From CAYWYR01 sp964462685 (lineage in GTDB: Bacteria; Bacteroidota; Ignavibacteria; Kapaibacteriales; UBA2268), in the NCBI GenBank assembly GCA_964462685.1, contig CAYWYR010000007.1, positions 1-64,000 of the forward strand: DNA of 64,000 nt, in the 5' to 3' direction. Made by a program: the position numbers and the translations under genes. Below the pieces are notes generated by a model that was not told the DNA's origin, searched no databases, and worked only from the letters and a program-made list of their open reading frames with translations. Positions 9,429-18,578 of this stretch are shown piece after piece (within the stretch, counting starts at the first letter, position 1; every line of letters starts with the position of its first letter).

Positions 9429-10421
9429 ATGACAAATATCAGCTTAGAAAGATTTAGTGAGCTATATGATAGTTTTCAATCAAAAAAAATCGCAGTTATC
9501 GGCGATATAATGCTGGATAGATATTTCTGGGGAAATGTAAGCCGTATATCCCCAGAAGCACCAGTGCCTGTAGTTGATGTAGTAAAAGAAAATTATCATT
9601 TAGGGGGTGCCGCTAACGTAGCCAGTAATCTTAGGTCATTAGGAATAGAAGCCGAACTCTGCGGGCTAATAGGTGCAGATAATTCAGGGAAAACCTTTGA
9701 GAAACTATGCGGTAAGAAAAACATTGGTACAGGTGGGCTTTATAAGGACAGCAACAGGCCAACAACAGTAAAAACAAGGGTTTTCGGTAATAATCAGCAA
9801 ATAGTAAGGCTGGATAGAGAGGTAAAAGAAAGTATATCCGGGGATGGCGAGAGTGCTATCTATACTTTTATGACGCAGATAAAAGACTTATCTGCGATAG
9901 TGATAGAAGATTATAATAAAGGTGTACTGGGAAGGGAGCTAATAGTCAAAATATCGGAATACGGACTTAAGAATGATATACCTGTGTTTGTAGATCCTAA
10001 ATTCAATAACTTCTTTGAGTTCAAAGGTGCATTTTTGTTTAAACCCAACCGAAAGGAAGCAGAGGTAGCTCTGGGATATCAACTGAATAGGAAAGATGAC
10101 GTGGTAAAGGCAGGATGGGAACTGATGGAGAAGCTGCAAGCACAAAACGTACTGATCACACTCGGTGCCGATGGGATGATGCTGTTCAAAAACAACGGAT
10201 CGATACACTCTGTAGCCACGATAGCCCGAAATATCGCGGATGTATCCGGTGCGGGTGATACGGCGATAGCGACTCTAGCATCAGCCATAGCAGGCGGTGC
10301 TACTATAGAAGAAGCGGCTATGCTATCAAATTTTGCAGCTGGTTCGGTATGCGAGGAGCCGGGCATCGTATCAATTAATTATGAAAGACTGAAAACATAT
10401 ATAAAACTAAACTCAGTATGA
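9429..10421 (+). CDS. rfaE1: D-glycero-beta-D-manno-heptose-7-phosphate kinase
   Basis: 330 residues of the PfkB/ribokinase family. The N-terminal part has GDIMLDRYFWG and RISPEAPVPV, signatures of the HldE kinase domain. The C-terminal anion hole and catalytic base lie in SGAGDT (Asp277). It phosphorylates heptose-7-phosphate at C1 in the ADP- or GDP-heptose pathway that supplies LPS inner core. Here the kinase and nucleotidyltransferase are separate proteins rather than the fused HldE of enterics. The start directly follows the upstream stop, and the end overlaps rfaE2 by 4 nt (ATGA). Confidence 0.92.
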   Translation: MTNISLERFSELYDSFQSKKIAVIGDIMLDRYFWGNVSRISPEAPVPVVDVVKENYHLGGAANVASNLRSLGIEAELCGLIGADNSGKTFEKLCGKKNIGTGGLYKDSNRPTTVKTRVFGNNQQIVRLDREVKESISGDGESAIYTFMTQIKDLSAIVIEDYNKGVLGRELIVKISEYGLKNDIPVFVDPKFNNFFEFKGAFLFKPNRKEAEVALGYQLNRKDDVVKAGWELMEKLQAQNVLITLGADGMMLFKNNGSIHSVATIARNIADVSGAGDTAIATLASAIAGGATIEEAAMLSNFAAGSVCEEPGIVSINYERLKTYIKLNSV

Positions 10422-10876
10422 TTTATAAACCTGAAATGCTTTCGGATATAGTAAATACCCAAAGGGAAAACGGAAGGAAAACTGTTTTTACCAATGGTTG
10501 CTTCGATATCCTCCACGCTGGACATGTAAAATATTTAAAAGAAAGTAAAAGCCTGGGTGATATACTGATAGTCGGACTAAACAGTGATAATTCCGTAAAA
10601 CGACTGAAAGGCGAGAGCAGACCTATCAATACATTAGAAGACAGAGCAACTGTAATTGAAGCTCTTAGATCTGTTGATTATGTCTGTGCATTTGATCAGG
10701 ATACACCTAAGGAACTGTTGGAGAAAATCAGGCCTGACATTCTGACTAAAGGTGGAGATTATAAGAAAGAGGATGTAGTCGGCTTCGAATTACTGAGCTC
10801 TTACGGTGGCGAAGTACGTATTCTTTCTTTTATAGATGGTAAATCCACTACCAATATCATAGAGCGCGCTAAATGA
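10418..10876 (+). CDS. rfaE2: D-glycero-beta-D-manno-heptose 1-phosphate adenylyltransferase
   Basis: 152 residues of the cytidylyltransferase-like family. It has the nucleotide-binding H-x-G-H motif H33-A-G-H36 in FDILHAGHVKYL and an ISTTS-like loop near the C-terminus (GKSTTNII). It transfers a nucleotide to heptose-1-phosphate, the step after RfaE1. The start overlaps the rfaE1 stop and the stop overlaps the cyclase start, both by 4 nt, so the three genes are tightly coupled. Confidence 0.92.
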   Translation: MIYKPEMLSDIVNTQRENGRKTVFTNGCFDILHAGHVKYLKESKSLGDILIVGLNSDNSVKRLKGESRPINTLEDRATVIEALRSVDYVCAFDQDTPKELLEKIRPDILTKGGDYKKEDVVGFELLSSYGGEVRILSFIDGKSTTNIIERAK

Positions 10877-11808
10877 GAGGAAATATTACAACTCTTCTAA
10901 AGATATCAATAATATATGGAATATGTGTATTTCTATTAAGCTGTTCTGACACTCGAGACTTAAATACCGAAGCGACTAGTAAGGATAAGGATAAAGTTGA
11001 GAAATCATCTGATGAAAATGGTTTAGGTGATAGAAAAGTACCTGATCCCATTGAAAGTAGCGGTATGAATGCTACAGTCGATAGATCCAATCAAAGTGAA
11101 GCCTCAACAGATAGCTATACCATAGGTACTTTTACATTAATAGATTCGATTCCTCATTCTGTAGCGTCATTTACCCAAGGGCTTACTTACTATAATGGTA
11201 AATTGATAGAAACAACTGGGCTAACAGGATTATCGGAAATCAATATTATAGAACCTGAGAGCGGAGATATTGTAAAAAGTAAAAATCTACCATTATTTAT
11301 ATTTGGTGAAGGTAATACGATAATCAATGATACATTATATATAATAACCTACAAAAACCAAGTTCTTTATAAGTACTCCTATCCAGATCTGGAAGTGATA
11401 TCAGAGCTGTCTTATGCAGGGGAAGGATGGGGATTAACTTATCTAGGCCAAGATATACTCTTTTCTGACGGCTCCAGTATATTAAAGGTACGAAGCAAGT
11501 CCGACTTTAGAGTTAAATCAAATATCTCAGTAACACTAAATGGTACCAGTGTTTTTGGTTTGAATGAACTTGAAACTGTCGGAGAAGCAGTATATTCCAA
11601 TATCTGGGGGGAAGATCGAATCATTAAGATAGATATAGCAAGCGGTAATGTGAAAACTGTTTTTGACTTTTCATCACTACGATTAGGACAAACCAACAAT
11701 AGATATGCAGAAGTATTAAACGGCATAGCATACAACGCGAAGGATGATATATTCTATATCACAGGCAAAAACTGGAATCATATATATAAAGTAAGATTCA
11801 ACGGCTAG
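10873..11808 (+). CDS. Glutaminyl-peptide cyclotransferase lipoprotein (plant-type QC)
   Basis: 311 residues. A lipobox LLSC (Cys24) ends the signal peptide, so the enzyme is a lipid-anchored envelope protein. A Ser/Thr/Asp-rich linker (to about residue 80) precedes a five-bladed propeller of the glutamine cyclotransferase family, with hallmarks SFTQGLTY, ETTG and a late NGIAYN...ITGK. The reaction converts N-terminal Gln of exported proteins to pyroglutamate. In Bacteroidota many Sec substrates start with Gln after signal-peptide cleavage, and several do so in this window. Overlaps rfaE2 by 4 nt, so it is an operon partner of heptose synthesis. Confidence 0.88.
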   Translation: MRGNITTLLKISIIYGICVFLLSCSDTRDLNTEATSKDKDKVEKSSDENGLGDRKVPDPIESSGMNATVDRSNQSEASTDSYTIGTFTLIDSIPHSVASFTQGLTYYNGKLIETTGLTGLSEINIIEPESGDIVKSKNLPLFIFGEGNTIINDTLYIITYKNQVLYKYSYPDLEVISELSYAGEGWGLTYLGQDILFSDGSSILKVRSKSDFRVKSNISVTLNGTSVFGLNELETVGEAVYSNIWGEDRIIKIDIASGNVKTVFDFSSLRLGQTNNRYAEVLNGIAYNAKDDIFYITGKNWNHIYKVRFNG

Positions 11809-11913
11809 GCAAAGCAAAGCCAAACAGATTCTCACATTTATGAATAATAATATATTTGATATATTGTATTCCTTAAACCGAACCTAAATTCAGTAAAACT
11901 ATAAAGACCATAT

Positions 11914-14622
11914 ATGGCGAAGAAGAATGCCGAAAAAGCTGAACAAAGCTTTTTTGCACGGCACAAGATGACATTTGTTTACTGCGGCCTGATAGTGATA
12001 TCGCTAATGATATTTTTCGGGAGCGCATTCTTTGGTGGCTCAGTACCTGCAGCTGATAATTTAGCTTCACTGGCAATGCAGCCATATTTACAGGCAGCTA
12101 ATGAAAGTGGCGAATTCCCTCTATGGATACCCCATATATTTTCCGGTATGCCGTCATTTGCATCCCTTTTAAATACTGGCGATAGATGGTGGGACTTTAT
12201 ACATAAGGCATTCTATGGTGGGGCGGAACTTTTCGGTAATATATTTGGTTCTGATGTAGCAAGGGTAAGCCTGTTCTATATGCTCTACGGTTTCGGGGTA
12301 TATGCCTTGCTAAGAAGCAAGAACAAGGACCGATATGCATCGTTCTTTGCGGCATTTGCCGCTGTGTTCAGCACGGGTATTATAGTATGGCTGATGATAG
12401 GCCATAATACCAAGCCGATTGTAATGGCAATGCTCCCATGGATATTTTTATGTCTTGAAAGGCTAAGGCAGAAGTTCTCTCTTTTTTATGCGGTAATCTT
12501 AGCAGTGGTTCTACATATAACATTTGAATCTACACATGTTCAAATGATTTTCTACGCGGGTTGTGCTGTAGGTTTGTACCTGATTTTCGAACTGATATCC
12601 CGCCTGATAAGAAAGGACAATCCCGTATCTATACTCCAGACAACTGGGGTACTGTTGTTATGCGGTGGTTTAGCATTTATAATATCATCAGATAGATACC
12701 TTGCAGTATTGGAATATACAGATTACTCCACTCGTGGAGCAGCACCGCTTATCCAAGACAATTTATCGGAAGCACAAGAATCGGGTGGTAACGATTATGA
12801 TTACGCTACAAATTGGTCTTTCAGTCCAGGGGAGATGATAGATTTCTTCGTCCCGAATTATCACGGCTATGGTAAACTTGAGTATGATTATGAAAAATCA
12901 GAAAACAGAAATACTCTATTAGCTAGAATAGCTAGAGAGCGGGGAGGCAGACTGCCACTTACTTATTGGTCCCAAAAGCCTTTCGAAGATGTCCCCCCAT
13001 ATATGGGTATTATTGTATTCGCTTTTGCAATCATAGGATTTTGGTCACATAGGAAAGATTTATTTGCACAATACCTACTTGTGTTAGCAATATTCGGTTT
13101 AATTCTCTCTTTCGGATATACTTTTCCTATCCTCTATGACCTCTTCTATTATTATGTGCCTAGTTTCAATAAGTTTAGGGCGCCAAGCATGTCGCTCGCT
13201 TTGATGCAGTTCTCATTCCCGGTATTGGCTGGATACGCAGTAGATATGTTCATAAAGAACAGGGTTAAGAAGAAAGATAAAACATCAAGGGTATATAAGT
13301 ATAATAAAGCTCTCATGATTATGGCTGGTATATTTATAGCGGCGTTTGTGATCTTTTATGCTGGATTTAAAGATTCTTATTACAGTGCTGTGGGCTCATC
13401 AAAATTAGTCAGTATATATGGATCACCTCAGGTAGTGGAAGAGCTTAAAGCGTTCCTTTGGGAAAGCACTGTAAAGGATTGGCTTGTGAACGCTATACTA
13501 CTGGGCGGAGCTATAATGTTAGTTGTTTTCTATACCCGTACTAAAGTAAATTATATGGTTTTTGCTGTTGGGATGACATTGCTGATTGGTATCGATCTGT
13601 TTAGGGTATCCGGAAGAGCATTAGAAACCAGTGAAGGTGGGCGAGCGGAAAAACAACTAGAGCAGCACCGCGACTGGGCGGAATTTATCAAGTCTGATGA
13701 TGGATATTTTAGAGTAGCTGATTTTGTATCCCCTTCACAGAATGCCACCGCATACTTCGATTTGCACGGGATCAACGGATACCATTCAGCTAAACTGAGA
13801 GTATATCAGGATATGATGGACGTAGCTGCTCAGAAATCAACCAATTTTATACAAAATCCATTTATTTGGCAGTTAACAGGTACTAAATACGCCATATATC
13901 CTCAGCCAATCCAGGGCCTGAAACCTGTATATCAGTCTAAAACTACTAATGCTATTGTTCACGAGTTTACCCAAACACTGCCGAGGGTATTCTTTGTGGA
14001 TAGATTTGAAGAAGCAGATGAACTTACTGCTGCTAAAAAGCTGGACTATGTACCGAATGGTAACTTTGATCCAAGAGAGATAGCATATATAACACCAACC
14101 GAGGTATCTGGATTGCCAGATATACCTATCGATCCTGTATCGATTGAAGCCGATATGAATATAATAACCGATTCAACGAATACCAACAGTGAGATAGATG
14201 AGTCAGAAAAATCTGATAGTGATATGTTGATCCAAAAAGAGGGATCAAAAATGGATGAAGGCAAAGTCGCTTCCGCTGAGATTACTGAATTTGAAAACCA
14301 ATATATCAAAATTGAAGCCACTGCAACCGGAAATAACCTGCTCTACATATCAGAGGTGTGGTATCCAGAAGGTTGGACGACATATATCGACGGAATCGAG
14401 ACAGAGACTTATAGAACGAATTTTGCTTTCAGATCAATAGTGGTGCCTGAAGGCGAGCATATAATAGAACTAAAATACACATCTCCGCAATTTGAATTCG
14501 GCAAAACGGCAAGTATGTTAGCTTCCGGGCTATTATTGGCGATGCTTGTTGTAGGGTTAATCACCCAGCGCCGTAAGGCCAAAGACGTTAATGAAGAAAC
14601 TAATAATCAGTCGGAAAATTGA
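11914..14622 (+). CDS. YfhO family membrane protein
   Basis: 902 residues with a dozen or so transmembrane segments, beginning at about residue 20 after a Lys-rich cytoplasmic tail. The N-terminal half resembles GT-C glycosyltransferases: a large first extracytoplasmic loop contains PYLQAANESGEFPLW and FSGMP. The C-terminal extracytoplasmic domain has LYISEVWYPEGWTTYIDG, a hallmark of YfhO proteins, followed by a last transmembrane helix. An acidic, low-complexity insert lies at about residues 750-785. Family members are implicated in glycosylation of cell-surface polymers such as lipoteichoic acid; the substrate in this lineage is unknown. The stop overlaps a TTG start of the next gene. Confidence 0.85.
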   Translation: MAKKNAEKAEQSFFARHKMTFVYCGLIVISLMIFFGSAFFGGSVPAADNLASLAMQPYLQAANESGEFPLWIPHIFSGMPSFASLLNTGDRWWDFIHKAFYGGAELFGNIFGSDVARVSLFYMLYGFGVYALLRSKNKDRYASFFAAFAAVFSTGIIVWLMIGHNTKPIVMAMLPWIFLCLERLRQKFSLFYAVILAVVLHITFESTHVQMIFYAGCAVGLYLIFELISRLIRKDNPVSILQTTGVLLLCGGLAFIISSDRYLAVLEYTDYSTRGAAPLIQDNLSEAQESGGNDYDYATNWSFSPGEMIDFFVPNYHGYGKLEYDYEKSENRNTLLARIARERGGRLPLTYWSQKPFEDVPPYMGIIVFAFAIIGFWSHRKDLFAQYLLVLAIFGLILSFGYTFPILYDLFYYYVPSFNKFRAPSMSLALMQFSFPVLAGYAVDMFIKNRVKKKDKTSRVYKYNKALMIMAGIFIAAFVIFYAGFKDSYYSAVGSSKLVSIYGSPQVVEELKAFLWESTVKDWLVNAILLGGAIMLVVFYTRTKVNYMVFAVGMTLLIGIDLFRVSGRALETSEGGRAEKQLEQHRDWAEFIKSDDGYFRVADFVSPSQNATAYFDLHGINGYHSAKLRVYQDMMDVAAQKSTNFIQNPFIWQLTGTKYAIYPQPIQGLKPVYQSKTTNAIVHEFTQTLPRVFFVDRFEEADELTAAKKLDYVPNGNFDPREIAYITPTEVSGLPDIPIDPVSIEADMNIITDSTNTNSEIDESEKSDSDMLIQKEGSKMDEGKVASAEITEFENQYIKIEATATGNNLLYISEVWYPEGWTTYIDGIETETYRTNFAFRSIVVPEGEHIIELKYTSPQFEFGKTASMLASGLLLAMLVVGLITQRRKAKDVNEETNNQSEN

Positions 14623-15260
14623 ATCTCAGTAAAAAATACTTCTCTAAACCAAAGGCCGTAGCGAGGGAATCGGATCAGGAAATCCTTGAATTCTTTCATA
14701 GCCTCAAAAGCGATAAACCATACTTAGAGCTTCCAGAGGAACTGTACGAAAAAATGGAACCAGCACATGGTATCATCGCACGCGACCTAATGGAAGAACC
14801 TAGATTTGTCAAACTGCCGAAATCAGAGATCAGATTCTTTGAGTGGTTGAAGGAAAAAGACGGCAAGGTATGGAATGATCTATGGGGCGGGGATTCCAAC
14901 GTATATCTTGTGTCGCTGGCTTTCCTTCCAATGTTATTTGAGAATGACGGTAGAGGCTACCCGATATGTGATCTGGAAACCATAGAGAACTATTACTTTA
15001 TGGAAACTCACATGGTAGGGGATGAAGGTAAGACAATGATGGAGACATCTCAAAAGCTTTTCCTCGACCAGAAAGGACTAACTATACAACAGTTACTCGC
15101 GCTCGAAATATCCATCGGGCCAATCGATATATGGCATTTTGCATATAAACACGGCATGGATATTGAAAAGAGCAAAGAAGCAGCACGGGAAATGGCAGAT
15201 GACGGACTGCTGGTACATCTGACTGAAGCAAAGCATTTAGCCCCGTTTATTCAGATATAG
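14619..15260 (+). CDS. Soluble protein of unknown function coupled to yfhO
   Basis: 213 residues with no signal peptide or transmembrane segment; mostly helical and acidic, with a central WGGDSNVY segment. The most plausible start is TTG at 14619, overlapping the YfhO stop as TTGA, since the next in-frame Met is 45 residues later and upstream sequence is needed for a normal length. The overlap implies translational coupling. No family recognised. Confidence 0.6.
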   Translation: MNLSKKYFSKPKAVARESDQEILEFFHSLKSDKPYLELPEELYEKMEPAHGIIARDLMEEPRFVKLPKSEIRFFEWLKEKDGKVWNDLWGGDSNVYLVSLAFLPMLFENDGRGYPICDLETIENYYFMETHMVGDEGKTMMETSQKLFLDQKGLTIQQLLALEISIGPIDIWHFAYKHGMDIEKSKEAAREMADDGLLVHLTEAKHLAPFIQI

Positions 15261-15319
15261 CGGATTGTGCCGTCTAAATATTTCTGTGCTTTTTCATGAT
15301 ATTCTAAAACGGAATAAAA

Positions 15320-15922
15320 ATGGCATATTCATTTGCTGGTATGGGTTACAAGAGAACCCAGTTAAACTTAAGTATAGATAGATTAAAACTTGATCACAAT
15401 AATATAAGATTTGCAGATGAAGAGTTTATTTCAGAATCAGAGCTAATAGGTAAGTATTTGAGCAGCGATGGCTTTGATAGGCTTATAAACTCACTTCGTA
15501 CACATGGATATTTTGATGAAGAGCCCTTGGTTGTAATACCCGATGACCTGCCAGATTCGATAAAAAACCTTCCCTCAAGTGATCTTAGATGGAATCAAGA
15601 ATACGTACTTCATATCCATGATCCCCAAAATACATTTACTGTAGTTGAAGGTAACAGAAGGGTAGCCGCTATTAAAGCGATTCTCAACCATGCAAAAGGT
15701 ACTTCCGACCTCGGAATAGGGAAGATAGAAGATGAAGTGATGGAAGATTTAAGCATAATTCCTTCTATAATCTATTCTAATTATAAAGAAGTATTGCCTT
15801 ATTTAGCAATTAAGCACGGTTGTTATTCATCAAATTGGGGAGATAAGGAAATGGCAGATTTCAAACAAAGAATGGAATCAATGGGCCATCCTCAAGATTA
15901 TATCGATCTTTTCGAAAAGTAG
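15320..15922 (+). CDS. ParB/sulfiredoxin-fold domain protein lacking a DNA-binding HTH
   Basis: 200 residues. The N-terminal half has the ParB N-domain layout: NIRFADEEFISESELI, then DGFDRLINSLRTHGYFDE, then V-V-E110-G111-N112-R113-R114-V-A-A, corresponding to the nucleotide-binding GxRR box. The region after residue 145 is short and does not look like the central HTH of chromosomal ParB. Similar stand-alone ParB-fold proteins occur with phage, defence and nucleotide-modifying systems. It is about 7 kb from the parS sites but is not the canonical partition ParB. A truncated form of a longer protein is possible. Confidence 0.55.
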   Translation: MAYSFAGMGYKRTQLNLSIDRLKLDHNNIRFADEEFISESELIGKYLSSDGFDRLINSLRTHGYFDEEPLVVIPDDLPDSIKNLPSSDLRWNQEYVLHIHDPQNTFTVVEGNRRVAAIKAILNHAKGTSDLGIGKIEDEVMEDLSIIPSIIYSNYKEVLPYLAIKHGCYSSNWGDKEMADFKQRMESMGHPQDYIDLFEK

Positions 15923-16000
15923 AAGAAATATATAAAGATACATTGTCAATATTTTATATAAATCATAATGTAGTTGGTAAAAAATGCTTGATATCCCAAA

Positions 16001-17425
16001 ATGGTAAATGTGATAGTAAAAAAATTTGGTGGAACTTCTGTAGGCACAGCGGCAGCGATAATGAAGGCTACTGAGAAATTTCATGGTACAGATGGTTCTG
16101 TTGTTGCTGTTCTCTCGGCATGTGCTGGGGTAACCGATATACTTTATTCTATTACATCGATACTTCAGAAGTCCGAAATATCATATAATTCCGGAAACAG
16201 AAAGAATGCGGTATTACTTGCTACCCAATCGCTTGAAAAGCTGAATGATCTACTTTATTTACATGAAAATATTATTAAAGAACTTGGTTTGAATATTGAA
16301 GACTTAAAGGCTGATTTAGAAAATATATATTTAAAAATAAAGCTAAAGATTATTGGCGCCATACTATTAAAGGAGTTGACAGAGTCTAATTCTGAATCAA
16401 TACAAAGCATGGGCGAGTATTTTTCTACGCTGATATTCCATAGCTTTTACAGAAAGAAATACAATCAAAATTCTATTCTTATTGATACAGCTGAATATTT
16501 ATATATCGATCCACGGAGTAAAGAAGCAGTATTGACTGAAAGCAAACATGATAAGCTTAAAGCTTTACTAAGTAGCGGTAAAAGTATTATCATGCAGGGT
16601 TTTATAGTAAGGAAACCTAACGGACTAACCGGAAACTTTGGCCGTGGTGGATCGGATTATTCGGCCGCTTTGATCGGCAAGCTTTTAAAAGCTGACCGAG
16701 TTGATATTTATACCGATGTTGACGGAATATACAGTGCAGATCCCAGGAAGGTAAAAAACGCTAAAAAATTGGACAGTATAGAAGCTGAGACGATGTCGAT
16801 TATGGCTAGATTCGGAGCAAAGGTAATGCATCCGGATTCTCTTATCCCCGCATTAGACGTCAATCTACCTATTTATATTAAAAATACATTTTCAGATAAT
16901 GAAGGAACACTTGTAAGAAAATCTATTTCACAAAAGAATGACCGTTCACAAACACCTACAGTTACTTATTCTGATAATATTACTTATATCTGCATAGATC
17001 TTACTGCCATTAGCAAGAGTCAGATAAAGCTTTTAGAATCAGAGATTGCTAATACAGATATCGATATACTTATATCAAGTAAATCTATAACAGATTGGCA
17101 GATATATGTACCCGACAAACATAAAGCTGCTATAGTAGAGGTCATCAGAGAATTTACTGCCCCTAAGCAATTTGAAGCAGTCAACAGTCCGCTGGTACTT
17201 TTAACCTCGATGGGGAAGGGGAAAACACTCACTGAATCGATAACCATAGGGTATGATGGTGACAATAGCGGTTTTAATATATTAGATTCCATATTAATAG
17301 AAAAATCTATATATATTGGAAGAGGCAACTATGTAGTAGAGTTCAATAATCGATTGGAAAACGAAAATATATCAGATATACACGATGCGGCTATGCAACA
17401 CTTTTTAAAAAATAGGGGCAAATAA
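16001..17425 (+). CDS. lysC: Aspartokinase (monofunctional)
   Basis: 474 residues. Amino-acid kinase motifs: KFGGTSVG at residues 7-14, GNFGRGGSDYSAAL, YTDVDGIYSADPR and MARFGAKVMHP. Two tandem ACT-type regulatory domains fill about residues 310-465. It phosphorylates L-aspartate, the first step towards lysine, threonine, methionine and diaminopimelate, and the ACT domains predict feedback control by an end product. There is no homoserine dehydrogenase extension, so it is the monofunctional form. The stop is immediately followed by the response regulator start at 17426, an unusual partner. Confidence 0.92.
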   Translation: MVNVIVKKFGGTSVGTAAAIMKATEKFHGTDGSVVAVLSACAGVTDILYSITSILQKSEISYNSGNRKNAVLLATQSLEKLNDLLYLHENIIKELGLNIEDLKADLENIYLKIKLKIIGAILLKELTESNSESIQSMGEYFSTLIFHSFYRKKYNQNSILIDTAEYLYIDPRSKEAVLTESKHDKLKALLSSGKSIIMQGFIVRKPNGLTGNFGRGGSDYSAALIGKLLKADRVDIYTDVDGIYSADPRKVKNAKKLDSIEAETMSIMARFGAKVMHPDSLIPALDVNLPIYIKNTFSDNEGTLVRKSISQKNDRSQTPTVTYSDNITYICIDLTAISKSQIKLLESEIANTDIDILISSKSITDWQIYVPDKHKAAIVEVIREFTAPKQFEAVNSPLVLLTSMGKGKTLTESITIGYDGDNSGFNILDSILIEKSIYIGRGNYVVEFNNRLENENISDIHDAAMQHFLKNRGK

Positions 17426-18556
17426 ATGTCGAGTACTTATAAAAGGCTCTTGATAGTTGATGATGACGCGAATATTCTCCGCCTACTTAAAAAGATATTC
17501 GAAAAGTCCTACGATTTACGGATTTCGAAAAGCCCGAGCGACGGCTTGAAAATAATCGAGGAAGGTTTTAAGCCAGGTGTCGTTCTTTCAGATCAGATAA
17601 TGCCGCACATGTCGGGGGCGGAGTTCTTGAACGTAGCTTCACGTTATGTGCCTACGGCGGTAAAAATTATCATGACAGGCCATACCGAAACAGCCGAGAT
17701 AATACAATGCGTAAATGAGGCTAAAGCCCACATGTATATGGTAAAGCCATTTAATACCATCGACATGGTGCAGGCGGTAAAACTCTGTTTTGAGCACCAT
17801 AAGTCTATACATATAAACTCCAGCGTATCTGCGTATACCCAGGAGATGCAGGGCAAACAAGTTGCCCAAAGCAAAACGATAGCCGATCTGAAATCCAAGA
17901 TATCTGGAATGAGAGATGATTTTGTGGCTAGCTTCAGGGTCTTATCTGAATCCCAAGACAGGCTGTCATATATTGATCAGACTCCGTTCGTTTCAGATCT
18001 GGTTACAGAAATACTTAATCATATAGAATTCAAATCTGAGGTCAGTAACAGAATAATTAATGCCGCTAAAATACACAATGCCTATCGCTGCCTAATGCCA
18101 GAGCATATAGCCATTAAAAGGCCTATGATGATAACAGACGCAAACCAGCTTGATATATGGATCAAATGTTTTCAGTTATTCGTTGATTCATTAAGAAAGA
18201 CAGGCCTACTTGATTCCACCTCGCTATTGCTGGAAACTATGTTTGAAAACAATATCGGTACAGGTATGCCGAACCAGATAAATAGTTCTAAATTCCATTC
18301 GGACTCCCAGGTGCTTGCTATAGCTGTTCGATATACCATGGATGTTTATGGCCTATTGCCTGATGATTACGAACAAACCGACCGCGAGGCGCCTTGGGAA
18401 CAAACAGAAGGCGAAACCCAGCAAAGACATATCGAAGCTATCAAAGCTATAGACACTCACAGAAAATGGTACAGCGAAAAAGTTATTGAAGCGTTCTCTA
18501 AGGCTGTAGAAAAAGAAGCCTTCCAGCCAAGGAAAGAGACTCTTCGGATAGAATAG
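17426..18556 (+). CDS. Response regulator with degenerate HD-GYP output domain
   Basis: 376 residues. The receiver domain spans residues 7-120, with acidic pair D12-D13, phosphoacceptor D56 (VLSDQIMP) and K107 (MVKPF), so phosphorylation looks intact. A short coiled coil (about 138-165) links it to a C-terminal region that aligns by eye to HD-GYP cyclic-di-GMP phosphodiesterases with the catalytic positions lost: H217-N218 in place of HD, M272-F273-E274 in place of HHE, and G280-M281-P282 in place of GYP. Spacing from H217 to the GYP position is as in true HD-GYP domains. It probably signals by binding rather than hydrolysis (inference). Cotranscribed with aspartokinase; no kinase adjacent. 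Confidence 0.75.
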   Translation: MSSTYKRLLIVDDDANILRLLKKIFEKSYDLRISKSPSDGLKIIEEGFKPGVVLSDQIMPHMSGAEFLNVASRYVPTAVKIIMTGHTETAEIIQCVNEAKAHMYMVKPFNTIDMVQAVKLCFEHHKSIHINSSVSAYTQEMQGKQVAQSKTIADLKSKISGMRDDFVASFRVLSESQDRLSYIDQTPFVSDLVTEILNHIEFKSEVSNRIINAAKIHNAYRCLMPEHIAIKRPMMITDANQLDIWIKCFQLFVDSLRKTGLLDSTSLLLETMFENNIGTGMPNQINSSKFHSDSQVLAIAVRYTMDVYGLLPDDYEQTDREAPWEQTEGETQQRHIEAIKAIDTHRKWYSEKVIEAFSKAVEKEAFQPRKETLRIE

Positions 18557-18578
18557 AATAGGATAGGAGAGGTATTTA

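Noticed and set aside
15320..15922. Chromosome partition ParB for the parS sites
   Set aside because: Only 200 residues, no HTH and no adjacent parA; it cannot be the canonical ParB.
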